Assembly: GCA_030426085.1 (NCBI GenBank)
Contig: JAUHYW010000032.1
Location: forward strand, 1-64,000
Length of the DNA: 64,000 nt
Reading direction: 5' to 3'
Origin: a bacterium
Lineage (GTDB): Bacteria > Myxococcota_A > Bradymonadia > UBA7976 > UBA1532
Below are positions 17,185 to 25,454 of this stretch, piece by piece (the stretch's first letter is position 1; each line of letters begins with the position of its first letter). The notes under the pieces were generated by a model that searched no databases, was not told where the DNA came from, and was given only the letters and a program-made list of their open reading frames with translations. The position numbers and the translations under genes were made by a program.

Positions 17185-20100
17185 TCATCGGGGCGCCCGG
17201 TACCAGAGCAGGACCCGGTCGGCGTCGACGCGGGCGACGTCGAGCCGATGGGTGCCCTCGGTGGTGCGCACGTACAGGGTGGGGGGCGCGGGCGCGGCGG
17301 GATCGTCCATCACGACGCCCCGCAGACCGCTGGGGGCCGGGACGTCGAGCCGATCGCCGCCCTCGGGGCTGTCGTAGATGCCGACGTCGGGGTCGGCATC
17401 GCAGCGCGCTTCGCCCGGGACCCGGTCGGCGGCATCGGGGACGTGGGCCCGGCCCACCCGACACGGGCTGTGCATCAGCCACATGCGGCGGTCGTCGCCC
17501 GCCCCGAAGCGGTCGAGGTAGACGTCCACCGGGCGCGCGATGTCGGTGTAGGCCCCGAGCAGGGCGTCGGCGAGCGTCTCGCGCTGGAGCTGGAGGTTCT
17601 GGCGGACCTCGCGCTCGATGTCCGCGTCGGTCAAGCCGACCGAGACCCCTTCGAGGCCGAAGACCACGTCGCCCTCGCCCTCGGGGACCGCGTCGATGAA
17701 CGGGGCCCCGTCGGCGCCGCCCTGGCGCACGCCGCTGTCGCGCAGCCGGGCCTGGGCCACTTGCAGGACGACGTCCCACATGTAGCCCGGATCGGGCAGC
17801 ACGGTGACGCCGGGCGGCATCCACAGGCGGAACCAGCCGAGGGGGACCGGCATGCACGCCCCCTCGTAGCAGATGTCGCCCACGTCGCACTCCGGCGTCG
17901 ACCGGCACTCGACCGCGGCTTCGGGCAGGCACTGCCCGAGCAGGCACAGCTCGCCCTCGGCGCAGTTGCGGTCGCGGGCGCAGATGTTCTGCTCGGCGGG
18001 CACGCAGCGGTTCTGGGGGTGGCACTCCATGCCCGCGGGGCACTCCACGTCGTCCTGGCAGAAGAGCGCGTCGATGGCCTCGATGTGCTCGGCCACCCCC
18101 CGGGCGTTCGGCGCGACCCCCGACGTGCAGTCGGGATCGGCGGCGTCGACGCAGTCGTAGCCCACCGTGCCGATGGCGATCTCGGCGAAGTCGGTGCCCC
18201 CGTTGGGGTTGAGGAAGAGCGCGGCGCCCTCGGACAGCCCGCTGCACAGGTCGCAGCCGGTGCGCAGATCGTCGAACGCGTAGCGCGACGAGAGCGCGAC
18301 GACGTGCTCGAGCAGGTAGGGCTCGAAGGCCCACACGTCGCTGTCGCCGCGGCCGAGCGGCAGCATGCTCTTGCCCGGGACCGCGGCGATGTCGGCCTCG
18401 ACCATGCGGAAGTCCATCGCCACCTCGGGGGCGGGGGCGATGCCCTCGAGGGTGAACGACTCGATCTCGAGGAACTCCAGCTCGACCACCGGCCCGTCGG
18501 GCGCCCGATCGGCGAAGTAGGTCTTGGTCGGGGCCTCGAGGTCGAGGCCGTCGTACAGCCGCAGGTTGCTCTGGAGCGTCAGGCCCATGCGGAAGTCGTT
18601 CGTCAGCACCGCCGCCTCGACGTAGCCCGCGATGAAGCCGGGGTGCTCGCCGGGCACCGCGTCGAAGCGCTCGCCGAGCGGGAGCATGTCGTTGAGGCCG
18701 TCGTCGAGGGTCACCGCCAGCGCGCCCGAGGGGGTCGTATTGGGGTGGGTGCCGATCAGGGCCTCCTTGATCGCGGCGACGAGGGGCTCATCGCCCAGCA
18801 TGACCTCTTCGAACTCGATCCCCAGCGCCAGAGCCAGGATCTCGCCGAACGGGATATCGAGGATGGGCAGCGCCAGCTCCGAGGCGCCCTCCAGGTCGGT
18901 GCCGACCACGTTGACGTTGGCCGGGGTCATTGTCAGCAGGCCCCACAGGTTGCGCTCGGCGGGGCCCCACTCGGGCGGGCAGTCGAAGAGGGACGCCCCG
19001 TTGGCGAAGTGCGGCCCCTCCCAGTTGCGGCCGCAGGCGGCGCGGATGGCGCCGAGGGCGTTCTGCACCATCGGGCCCGGGTCGAGCTCGATGAGGTTGG
19101 TGGTGCGCTTGACCTCGTCGGGGAACATCTCGATGACCCCCGTCTTGTCCAGATCGAGCGACACCTCGCCGCCCGGCTCGCCGGGCGCGTTCAGCACCAG
19201 CGGAGTGATGGCGCCCCAGCCGTCGTCGACCTCGACCGAGATCAGATCCCGCCCGATGAGCCCGTCGGCGTCCCGGCTGATGACCCGCAATCGGTTGTCC
19301 CCGGGGGCGAGGGCCAGGTTCACCACGAAGTCGTCGCCCTCGGGGGCCGCCTCGAACAGCGGCCCGTCGACCGGGCCGGCGGTGACCTGGACCAGCGGCG
19401 CGTCGGCCTCGACGGTCAGCCGGAAGCCCTGACGCAGTGCGCCGACGGTGGTGCCGTCGGCCGGGTTGCTGGCGACGAGCCGGGGCGGATCATGCGGGGG
19501 GGCCGCCCGGGAGACGACCCGGGCCCGGGCCTCGCCCACGTTGCCCGCGAGATCGGTCGCCTGGACCACGTAGGTCACCTCGGCCGCCGGGGGCACCGGC
19601 GCGTTCAGCGACCAGCGGGCGAAGAAGTCGGCGGTGCGGGCCACGCCGATGCCCAGCTCGACGCCGTCGACCTCCATGAGCACCACCACCCGGGCGATGG
19701 CGGTGTCGTCCTCGGCGGTGCCCTCGACCAGCAGCCGGCCGACGTTGGTCTGCAACCCGTCGACCGGGGCGGCGATGGTCACCGTGGGCGGGGTGTCGTC
19801 ATCGGGCATCGGCCGGTCGAGCATGGCCTCGGCCACCCCGGTGTTGCCCATGCCGTCGAACGCGGTCGCCTGCAATCCGACCGGCCCCACCTCGGGCACC
19901 TCGACGGTGGCCTCCCACTCGGTGAATCCGCGGCCGATGGGGGCCACGTCATAGGGGCCCGAGGCGCCGACCGCGATCTGGATGGCGGTGACGCCCCGAT
20001 CGTCCTCGGTGGTGCCGGCCAGCCGCACGAGGCCGGGCTCGATCTCTTCGGTGAGGTCGATGGTGATGGCGGGCGGGGCGTCGTCCGCGGGCCCTTCGGG

Positions 20101-20223
20101 CACCACGGCGGCGTCGCTCCAGTCGGCGAGCGGCGGATCATCGCCGAGCGGATCGCGGACCGTGCCCGAGTCGACATCGCAGCCGCAGATCAACGCGACT
20201 GCGACCAGGGTGAGCGTACGCAT
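17185..20223 (-). CDS. Paralogous core lipoprotein with three Ig-like domains and a Cys-rich insert (paralogue A)
   Basis: 1012 residues, first gene of the operon. Lipobox ICGC (Cys15). Three Ig-like/Bacterial-Ig modules (~50-125, ~135-235, ~240-330; each with a PP.v.i..P.dG start and a GT..DD..i..v pattern) precede the shared core. Core marks are MTPANVNVVGTDLEGASELA, HPGFIAG (His527), a VWAFEPYLLEHVVALSSRYA helix and YMWDVVLQVAQARLRDSG (Asp829), then GEGDVVFGLEGVSVGL. Between the last two, Cys722-Cys790 forms a 12-cysteine insert of three four-Cys modules (C..D.EC..G.EC....C). A GGGAGCCTC Shine-Dalgarno precedes the ATG. Function unknown; the architecture suggests a surface-exposed binding protein. 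Confidence 0.9.
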   Translation of the reverse strand: MRTLTLVAVALICGCDVDSGTVRDPLGDDPPLADWSDAAVVPEGPADDAPPAITIDLTEEIEPGLVRLAGTTEDDRGVTAIQIAVGASGPYDVAPIGRGFTEWEATVEVPEVGPVGLQATAFDGMGNTGVAEAMLDRPMPDDDTPPTVTIAAPVDGLQTNVGRLLVEGTAEDDTAIARVVVLMEVDGVELGIGVARTADFFARWSLNAPVPPAAEVTYVVQATDLAGNVGEARARVVSRAAPPHDPPRLVASNPADGTTVGALRQGFRLTVEADAPLVQVTAGPVDGPLFEAAPEGDDFVVNLALAPGDNRLRVISRDADGLIGRDLISVEVDDGWGAITPLVLNAPGEPGGEVSLDLDKTGVIEMFPDEVKRTTNLIELDPGPMVQNALGAIRAACGRNWEGPHFANGASLFDCPPEWGPAERNLWGLLTMTPANVNVVGTDLEGASELALPILDIPFGEILALALGIEFEEVMLGDEPLVAAIKEALIGTHPNTTPSGALAVTLDDGLNDMLPLGERFDAVPGEHPGFIAGYVEAAVLTNDFRMGLTLQSNLRLYDGLDLEAPTKTYFADRAPDGPVVELEFLEIESFTLEGIAPAPEVAMDFRMVEADIAAVPGKSMLPLGRGDSDVWAFEPYLLEHVVALSSRYAFDDLRTGCDLCSGLSEGAALFLNPNGGTDFAEIAIGTVGYDCVDAADPDCTSGVAPNARGVAEHIEAIDALFCQDDVECPAGMECHPQNRCVPAEQNICARDRNCAEGELCLLGQCLPEAAVECRSTPECDVGDICYEGACMPVPLGWFRLWMPPGVTVLPDPGYMWDVVLQVAQARLRDSGVRQGGADGAPFIDAVPEGEGDVVFGLEGVSVGLTDADIEREVRQNLQLQRETLADALLGAYTDIARPVDVYLDRFGAGDDRRMWLMHSPCRVGRAHVPDAADRVPGEARCDADPDVGIYDSPEGGDRLDVPAPSGLRGVVMDDPAAPAPPTLYVRTTEGTHRLDVARVDADRVLLWYRAPR

Positions 20224-20341
20224 GAGGCTCCCGTCTCCCGCGCCTGGCAGGTACACACTCGGCTGCCAGTGGTATCACGTTCGGGGAGGCGTCGTAAGGG
20301 CGACGACGGGGGAGTGGGGCATTTTCACCCGGTGTGTAAGG

Positions 20342-21478
20342 CTACACCCGGCGTCGGCGGATGAGGAGCAGGAGCAGGAGAGCCAGCCCGAAGAGCGGCC
20401 GCGGCCCCGACGGCCGTGACGCGGGATCCACCGCGCAGCCGCCCACGTACTCCACCCGCTGCGCGCCGTCCGGGATGAAGCCGGCCACCTCGGGATCATC
20501 GACGCAGCGCCCGTCGTCCCCCAGCTCGCAGGCCTTGGTGGTCGTGCAGTAGTAGCCCGTCTCGTCGTCGATGAAGCCGCACGCCCGCCCATGCGCCCCG
20601 CAGTCCACCGAGGCGACCCGCCCGCCCTCGTCGCACCACTCGGCGGTGTTGCCCACGCAGCGCCCTTGGAAGCTCAGCACCCCGCACGGCCCGCCGGCCT
20701 GCACCAGCGGCTCGGTGGCGGCGACGGCGGCCATCAGCCAGTCGCCGAGCAGGTCGAGCCGGGTGAGGTAGTCCCGCCCCACGCAGCTGTCGTCGCCCCC
20801 GTGCTCGACCCCGAGCAGCACCGGGGCGCCGGCGGCGTTGAGCGTGATGACCGGCCCCCCCGAGTCGCCGAAGCACAGCCCCTGCAAGCCCCGCCCGTCG
20901 ACCACCACGAACTCGGGGTCGATCTCGGCGAGGGTCACGCTGGCGAAGAAGCGCCCGCTCACGCTGGGGTCGCCGGTGTCTCCGTAGCCGGCGACCTCGA
21001 CCTGCCGCCCGACGATGGAGTCGCCGTCGGCGCCGCCGAGCGGGGTGCGGTTCACCGGCATCGGCTCGACCTCGGGCACCTCGGCCACCGCGTCGCCGGC
21101 GAGGAAGAGCAGGGCGGCGTCGATCTCGGGGTCGGGGTACTCCGACACCTGGGCCAGCGGGAAGAGCGCCACCGGATCGGCCGGGTCGAGGCCGATGCCG
21201 AAGGCGACGGCGTCGGGGCCCATGCCCCGGGTGCAGTGGGAGGCGGTGACGACCACCCGCGAGGCGACCAGCGTGCCGGTGCAGAAGGGGTTGCTCGGGT
21301 TGCCCGGGGTGTAGACGAAGCCGATGGCGAGCTGCTGCCCCTCGGTCAGCGGCACGATCTGGGGGGTGCGGGTGCCGTTTCGGATGGCCTGACCCGCCTC
21401 GCCGATGGGATCGGCGACGGCGGGCGCGGCGATCAGGGCGAGCGCGAGCGAGGCGATTGCGAGGGGCCGGTGGTGCAT
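20342..21478 (-). CDS. Secreted trypsin-like serine protease with C-terminal membrane/Arg anchor
   Basis: 378 residues. Signal peptide (LALALIAAPAVA), then an S1 chymotrypsin-fold protease with a complete triad: His81 (VVVTASHC), Asp120 (PEIDAALLF) and Ser206 (GDSGGP). A Cys-rich tail (~residues 255-335; CGVLSFQGRCVGNTAEWC) leads to a C-terminal cassette: GGCAVDP, a hydrophobic run LFGLALLLLLLI and RRRRV. This layout resembles MYXO-CTERM sorting signals. The protease would thus be held at the cell surface or in the envelope. It lies 118 bp upstream of the paralogue operon, same strand. Confidence 0.9.
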   Translation of the reverse strand: MHHRPLAIASLALALIAAPAVADPIGEAGQAIRNGTRTPQIVPLTEGQQLAIGFVYTPGNPSNPFCTGTLVASRVVVTASHCTRGMGPDAVAFGIGLDPADPVALFPLAQVSEYPDPEIDAALLFLAGDAVAEVPEVEPMPVNRTPLGGADGDSIVGRQVEVAGYGDTGDPSVSGRFFASVTLAEIDPEFVVVDGRGLQGLCFGDSGGPVITLNAAGAPVLLGVEHGGDDSCVGRDYLTRLDLLGDWLMAAVAATEPLVQAGGPCGVLSFQGRCVGNTAEWCDEGGRVASVDCGAHGRACGFIDDETGYYCTTTKACELGDDGRCVDDPEVAGFIPDGAQRVEYVGGCAVDPASRPSGPRPLFGLALLLLLLIRRRRV

Positions 21479-21639
21479 GGCGAGCTCATGATACGCAATG
21501 CCCGTGCCCGGTGGCGAGCGGCCTCGGGATGACGCCGGCCGGTCGCCGGAGGGGCTCGGTGGGGCGGCGGGGCCTCGGCCCGTTGGGGCCGGCAGACCCC
21601 AGCCCGTGGCCCGGCGGTCCCGGCCCGCAGCCCGCCCGA

Positions 21640-23304
21640 TCAGCCGCCGGGGGCCGCGTCGGCGCAGGCGATGTGCCGCATCAGGTGGTTGCCCAGGCTG
21701 TTGACCCCCAGCCCGGTGAAGCCCGGCCGCAGCAGGAACGCCTTCGCCCCGTAGACCACCGGCACGATCGGCGCCGCGCTGAGCACCTTCGCCTCGGCCT
21801 GCGCCAGCAGCCGCCGCCGGGCCTCGGCGTCGACCGTGCGCTGGGCCCGCGCGATCAGCGCGTCGTAGGCGGGATCCGTCCACCCGGTCTTGTTGTGCAG
21901 CGACGCCGAGGTCCACATCTCGAGGAAGGTCGTGGGATCGGCGTAGTCGCCCGCCCAGCGGCTCAGGCTGGCGGCGTAGCCCAGGCGATCCTGGGTCTGC
22001 AAGTACACCCGGAACTCCTCGGTCCAGGTCTCGACCTTCGCCCCGAGGTGCTTCTCGAGCTGCGCCGCGAGGAGCTGGGCGAGCAGCCGGCGGAACTCGT
22101 CGTTGGGGAAGTGCAGCCGGAAGGTCAGCGGCTTCTCGGGGCCGTAGCCGGCCTCGGTCAGCAGGGCCCGGGCCCGGTCGGGGTCACCGTCGGTGGGCTT
22201 CGGCGGGGTCCAGCCGGGCATCGGGGGCACGAAGCCGCCCGCCGCCGCCCGGCCGCCGCGGGCCATCTTGGCCAGCACCGAGCGGTCGAGGGCCAGCGCC
22301 ACCGCCTCGCGCACCCGGGGGTCGTCGAACGGGGGGGCGGTCGTATTGAGCCGCAGGTAGTGGGTCGCCATCCACGGATCGGCCCGGAACAGCGGCGTGC
22401 GCCGCAGCACCGGCAGGCGGACCGGCGGCAGATCGACCAGCCCGGTCCAGTCCAGATCGCCCGTCTCGACCAGCGTCACCACCGTCGAGCCGTCGTTGAC
22501 GAACCGGATCTCGACCCGCTCGGCGCCGACCTCGGCGACGCCCCAATAGGTCGGATCGCGCGCGAGCAGCAGCCGGGCGCCGTACTCGTGGCCCGCCAGC
22601 CGGAAGGCGCCGTTGGTGACGATGTGCTCCGGCCGGGTCCAGCGGTCGCCGTGGGCCTCGACTGCGCGCCGGGGGACCGGCAGGTAGGTGAAGAACGCCG
22701 TCAGCTCGGGGAAGTACGGCGCCGGGTGGCGCAGCCGCACGATCAGCGTGCGGTCGTCGGGGGCCTCGATGCCGATGGCCTTCGGGTCGCCCTGTCCGGC
22801 GTGGGCCTCGGCGGCGCCGGCGATCACGTACATGATGTCGGCATACGGGGCGCCGGTCTTCGGGTCGAGCACCCGCCGCCAGGCGTAGTCGAAGTCGCGG
22901 GCGGTCACCGGCTGCCCGTCGGACCACTTCGCGTCGGCCCGCAGGTGGAAGGTGTAGGTCAGGCCGTCCGCCGAGACCTCGAACCGCTCGGCCACCCCCG
23001 GGATGGGCGGGCCGTCGGCCTCGGGGTAGTTCATCAGCCCCTCGAAGAGGTTGGGCGCGACGAGGTTCTCCAGGCTGGAGCGGGCGAACGCCGGGTCGAG
23101 GCTGCCCGGCGGCTCGGGCAGGGCGTAGCGGAAGACGCAGCGGGCCTCGGCCGCCGCCGACGACGCGCTGGGGTCGGGGGCGTCCTTCTTCTTGCCGGAG
23201 CAGCCCAGGGTCGAGGCGAGCGTCAGGGCGACGGCGGCCAGAGCGACGATCGGCGCGCGGCGGCCGGGGCGGGCGAGCGGAGGATGGCGCATGGCGCGCA
23301 GCAT
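21640..23304 (-). CDS. Oligopeptide ABC transporter substrate-binding lipoprotein (family 5)
   Basis: 554 residues. Lipobox STLGC, then the SBP_bac_5 fold: RYALPEPPGSLDPAF, a NLFEGLMNYPEADG segment and ADAKWSDGQPVTARDFDYAW, the signature of OppA-like proteins. Further matches are ALDRSVLAKMARGG, ARALLTEAGYGPEK, and a carboxy lobe with SRWAGDYADPTTFLEMW. Such proteins bind peptides for an ABC importer, here tethered by lipid. No permease or ATPase gene is in the window, so it acts with a distant transporter or alone. Start at 23304 or 23292 are both possible; the signal peptide is present either way. Confidence 0.92.
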   Translation of the reverse strand: MLRAMRHPPLARPGRRAPIVALAAVALTLASTLGCSGKKKDAPDPSASSAAAEARCVFRYALPEPPGSLDPAFARSSLENLVAPNLFEGLMNYPEADGPPIPGVAERFEVSADGLTYTFHLRADAKWSDGQPVTARDFDYAWRRVLDPKTGAPYADIMYVIAGAAEAHAGQGDPKAIGIEAPDDRTLIVRLRHPAPYFPELTAFFTYLPVPRRAVEAHGDRWTRPEHIVTNGAFRLAGHEYGARLLLARDPTYWGVAEVGAERVEIRFVNDGSTVVTLVETGDLDWTGLVDLPPVRLPVLRRTPLFRADPWMATHYLRLNTTAPPFDDPRVREAVALALDRSVLAKMARGGRAAAGGFVPPMPGWTPPKPTDGDPDRARALLTEAGYGPEKPLTFRLHFPNDEFRRLLAQLLAAQLEKHLGAKVETWTEEFRVYLQTQDRLGYAASLSRWAGDYADPTTFLEMWTSASLHNKTGWTDPAYDALIARAQRTVDAEARRRLLAQAEAKVLSAAPIVPVVYGAKAFLLRPGFTGLGVNSLGNHLMRHIACADAAPGG

Positions 23305-23337
23305 AGACGACCGGGGGTCGCGGGGCGATGGCCGGAG

Positions 23338-23401
23338 CTATTCACGGGTAAGGGGGCGGCGCGGCCGCTCGGGGCTGTGCGGCGCTGAAGCCCGTGAATA
23401 G
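23338..23401. repeat. 11-bp perfect inverted repeat (64-bp stem-loop)
   Basis: CTATTCACGGG (23338-23348) pairs exactly with CCCGTGAATAG (23391-23401) across a 42-nt GC-rich spacer. It lies between the oligopeptide-binding gene start and the end of the next gene. No T-run follows, so it is not a classic terminator. It could be an operator pair or an RNA hairpin. Confidence 0.75.
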
Positions 23402-23420
23402 AGCTGCGACGCCGGCCGGA

Positions 23421-24383
23421 TCAGATCGCGACGCCCATCAGGGCGAACGCCAGCCAGGCGCCGCCGGCCGCGGCGAGGGGGATGGTGAGGTTGTCGTCCA
23501 CCCGCCGGCTGAACAGCTCCACGACCGCGGCGACCGCGGCGGCGCTGGCTGCGGCCACGAGGGCCGGGCCGAGGGCGACGGGGTGCAGCCCGATGGCGAT
23601 GGCCAGCGAGATCGAGAAGGCCACGACGAAGAAGGCCGAGGTGCCCTCCAGCGAGCGCCCGTTGACCAGCTTGGTGCGGCCGAAGCGCCGCCCGACCAGC
23701 GCCGCGGCGGGATCGGCGAGCCCGAGCACCGCGCAGGCGATGGCGCACAGGATGGGCTTGCCGGTCAGCGCCAGCAGCAGCAGCGCGGTGGTGAACCACG
23801 TCGCGCTGTTGACCCGGTGCCACTCGTGGGGGTGGGCGACCTTGCCGTACAGCCGCATCAGCAGGGTGTTGAACCGTGGCGAGAGGCGGCGGGCGGCCTC
23901 CATCGTCCAGGCGTAGGCGCAGAAGGCCAGCGCGATCCACAGCATCGTCGGCGGCGCGAGCACGAACTCGACCAGCGCCACCGCCGTCAGCCCGCCCGCC
24001 GCGTGGAACACGTTGCGCAGGTAGTTGGTGGGGCGCAGGGCGGGGACGTGCACCTCGTAGCGTCGCAGCCCCTCGGCGAGGTGCTGATACGCCATCTGGA
24101 GCTGGCGGTGGGCCGCCCGCCAGTTGCGGCCGCGCTCGGCGAGGCGGCCGGTCTGCTCGTCCAGGCTGCGCTTCACCTCGGCGAGGCGATCGTGCAGGCC
24201 CCGCAGGGCGCGGTCGGCGGGATCGTCGGCCAGCAGCTCGGCGAGGCGGGCCGAGAGGGCGCCGAGCCGATCGCGCAGGCCGGTGGACAGGTCGTCGCGG
24301 AAGGCGGCCGGGTCGAACTCCCGCAGCAGGGTGTGCAGCTCGAGGGCGATGTCGCGGCCGCCGAGGGCCAGGGCGTGGGTCAC
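23421..24383 (-). CDS. Dolichol kinase/phosphatidate cytidylyltransferase-like membrane protein
   Basis: 320 residues. The first ~120 are helical and charged (coiled-coil-like, DPADRALRGLHDRLAEVKRS). Six or so membrane helices follow. The segment AVLGLADPAAALVGRRFGRTK then GRSLEGTSAFFVV matches the CTP-binding region of dolichol-kinase-like enzymes, which phosphorylate prenyl or lipid alcohols. The GTG start at 24383 is supported by CGGAGGAGACC just before it and by the loss of sensible sequence upstream. The lipid substrate is not determined. It is the first gene of the minus-strand run. Confidence 0.82.
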   Translation of the reverse strand: MTHALALGGRDIALELHTLLREFDPAAFRDDLSTGLRDRLGALSARLAELLADDPADRALRGLHDRLAEVKRSLDEQTGRLAERGRNWRAAHRQLQMAYQHLAEGLRRYEVHVPALRPTNYLRNVFHAAGGLTAVALVEFVLAPPTMLWIALAFCAYAWTMEAARRLSPRFNTLLMRLYGKVAHPHEWHRVNSATWFTTALLLLALTGKPILCAIACAVLGLADPAAALVGRRFGRTKLVNGRSLEGTSAFFVVAFSISLAIAIGLHPVALGPALVAAASAAAVAAVVELFSRRVDDNLTIPLAAAGGAWLAFALMGVAI

Positions 24384-24459
24384 GCGGTCTCCTCCGGGCG
24401 TGTCGCCCGACAGAGAACCCGCGGGCGCGCGGGCTTTGTTTACCCGAAATTCGAGGCGA

Positions 24460-24486
24460 TTGACAGGGCCCGGCCGCCGATATCCC
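24460..24486 (+). promoter_or_regulatory. Candidate promoter of the Cys-rich lipoprotein
   Basis: TTGACA at 24460-24465, followed after only 15 bp by TATCCC (24481-24486). The spacer is short and the -10 poor, so this is tentative. The surrounding 24430-24545 stretch is clearly less GC-rich than its neighbours, as promoters here tend to be. Confidence 0.3.
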
Positions 24487-24615
24487 GGTCGTATCGGCGC
24501 ACGGTGGGGTTTCGCAGAGGGACGGTATGCGGTAATCCGTATATGGGGGTATCGCGCGGCGCGGCGCCCCCGGGCCATCAGGCTCGCATCGAACGACATT
24601 CGAGGAGGACAATCG

Positions 24616-25326
24616 ATGCACGACTACATCCGGGGAGCCCTGCACCTGCTGCTCGTTCCGGCCCTGCTCTTCGGGCTCGGCGCGTGCGACGTCGAGGACG
24701 GCGACGACTGCGACGAGATGGGCGTCTGCGCCGACGGCGGCGCCGAGGGCGAAGGGGAAGGCGAGGGCGAGGGTGAAGGCGAAGGGGAAGGGGAGGGCGA
24801 AGGCGAGGGTGAAGGCGAGTTCAACTGCGTCGACGCCTGCGCCGAGGTCACCGGCTCGGGCTGCTACAACGAGACCAACTGCCCCGGCGGCTTCAACGAC
24901 ATCGCGGCGCTCGACAACGCCTGCGAGGCGGCGTGCAGCCAGGGGCTGATCGACGCCCAGGAGCTCGACGAGGAGCCCGACTGCCCGCCCGCTGTGGAGC
25001 TGGTGCTCGACAACTCGCAGGCCGCCCGCGACATCTGCGAGGAGGACGTGGATCTCTCGGGCGGGGCGTGCGACCCGTCCGACCTGGGCGCGGGCGTGTG
25101 CCTCAACATCAACGACGGGCGCTACGACTGCGAAGGCGAGGGTGGGCAGTTCGCCTCGGGGCTGTGCCCCGGCGGGGACGACATCGTCTGCTGCATCGAC
25201 TACGGCTGCGCCACGGACGACGGCTTCACCGGCGTGTGCATCGACGAGAAGCTCTGCGACACCGAGACGGTCTCCAACCTGTGCCCGGGCAACGCCAACA
25301 TCAAGTGCTGCCTGGACCCCAAGTGA
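24616..25326 (+). CDS. Cys-rich lipoprotein with Glu-Gly repeat and twin clip-like motifs
   Basis: 236 residues. Lipobox LFGLGAC (Cys24), then residues 44-68 are a perfect (Glu-Gly)12 run acting as an acidic spacer. The remainder is Cys-rich and ends in two copies of a small disulfide motif: C..SDLGAGVCLN...C...GLCPG.DDIVCC and C..DDGFTGVCIDEKLC...NLCPGNANIKCC. The G.C...C....CPG..I.CC pattern resembles modules found on secreted lysozyme- and peptidase-type proteins of fungi and actinobacteria, by memory only. GAGGAGG precedes the ATG. A strong terminator follows, so it is a single-gene unit. Function unknown; extracytoplasmic. Confidence 0.85.
   Translation: MHDYIRGALHLLLVPALLFGLGACDVEDGDDCDEMGVCADGGAEGEGEGEGEGEGEGEGEGEGEGEGEFNCVDACAEVTGSGCYNETNCPGGFNDIAALDNACEAACSQGLIDAQELDEEPDCPPAVELVLDNSQAARDICEEDVDLSGGACDPSDLGAGVCLNINDGRYDCEGEGGQFASGLCPGGDDIVCCIDYGCATDDGFTGVCIDEKLCDTETVSNLCPGNANIKCCLDPK
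24745..24819 (+). repeat. Hexanucleotide (Glu-Gly)12 repeat tract
   Basis: Twenty-five codons alternating GAA/GAG and GGN inside the lipoprotein gene. The tract is impure at third positions (GGC, GGG and GGT mixed), which argues for an old, selected spacer instead of a freshly slipped array. Confidence 0.85.
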
Positions 25327-25363
25327 GGCGCTGAGTCGGCCGACCGCGGTCGGCCCGCTCGGG

Positions 25364-25400
25364 CGAGAGCCGGCGTCTTCGGGCGCCGGCTCTCGTTTTT
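25364..25400 (+). terminator. Rho-independent terminator
   Basis: CGAGAGCCGGCG (25364-25375) pairs perfectly with CGCCGGCTCTCG (25384-25395) around an 8-nt loop, followed by TTTTT (25396-25400). It ends the Cys-rich lipoprotein transcript. Confidence 0.93.
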
Positions 25401-25454
25401 CGAAGCATCTCGCCCCAGATGGATCGCCGCTCGGGTCCGGCCGTAGGCCGGGCC

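Noticed and set aside
20244-20269. CTGGCAG/CTGCCAG inverted repeat before the lipoprotein operon
   Set aside because: Only 7 bp per arm; expected by chance in such GC-rich DNA.
17248-20364. Very long plus-strand frame antisense to a lipoprotein gene
   Set aside because: Shadow of the real minus-strand gene; no motifs.
24745-24819. CRISPR-like or microsatellite array
   Set aside because: It is an in-frame Glu-Gly codon run inside a lipoprotein, without spacers.
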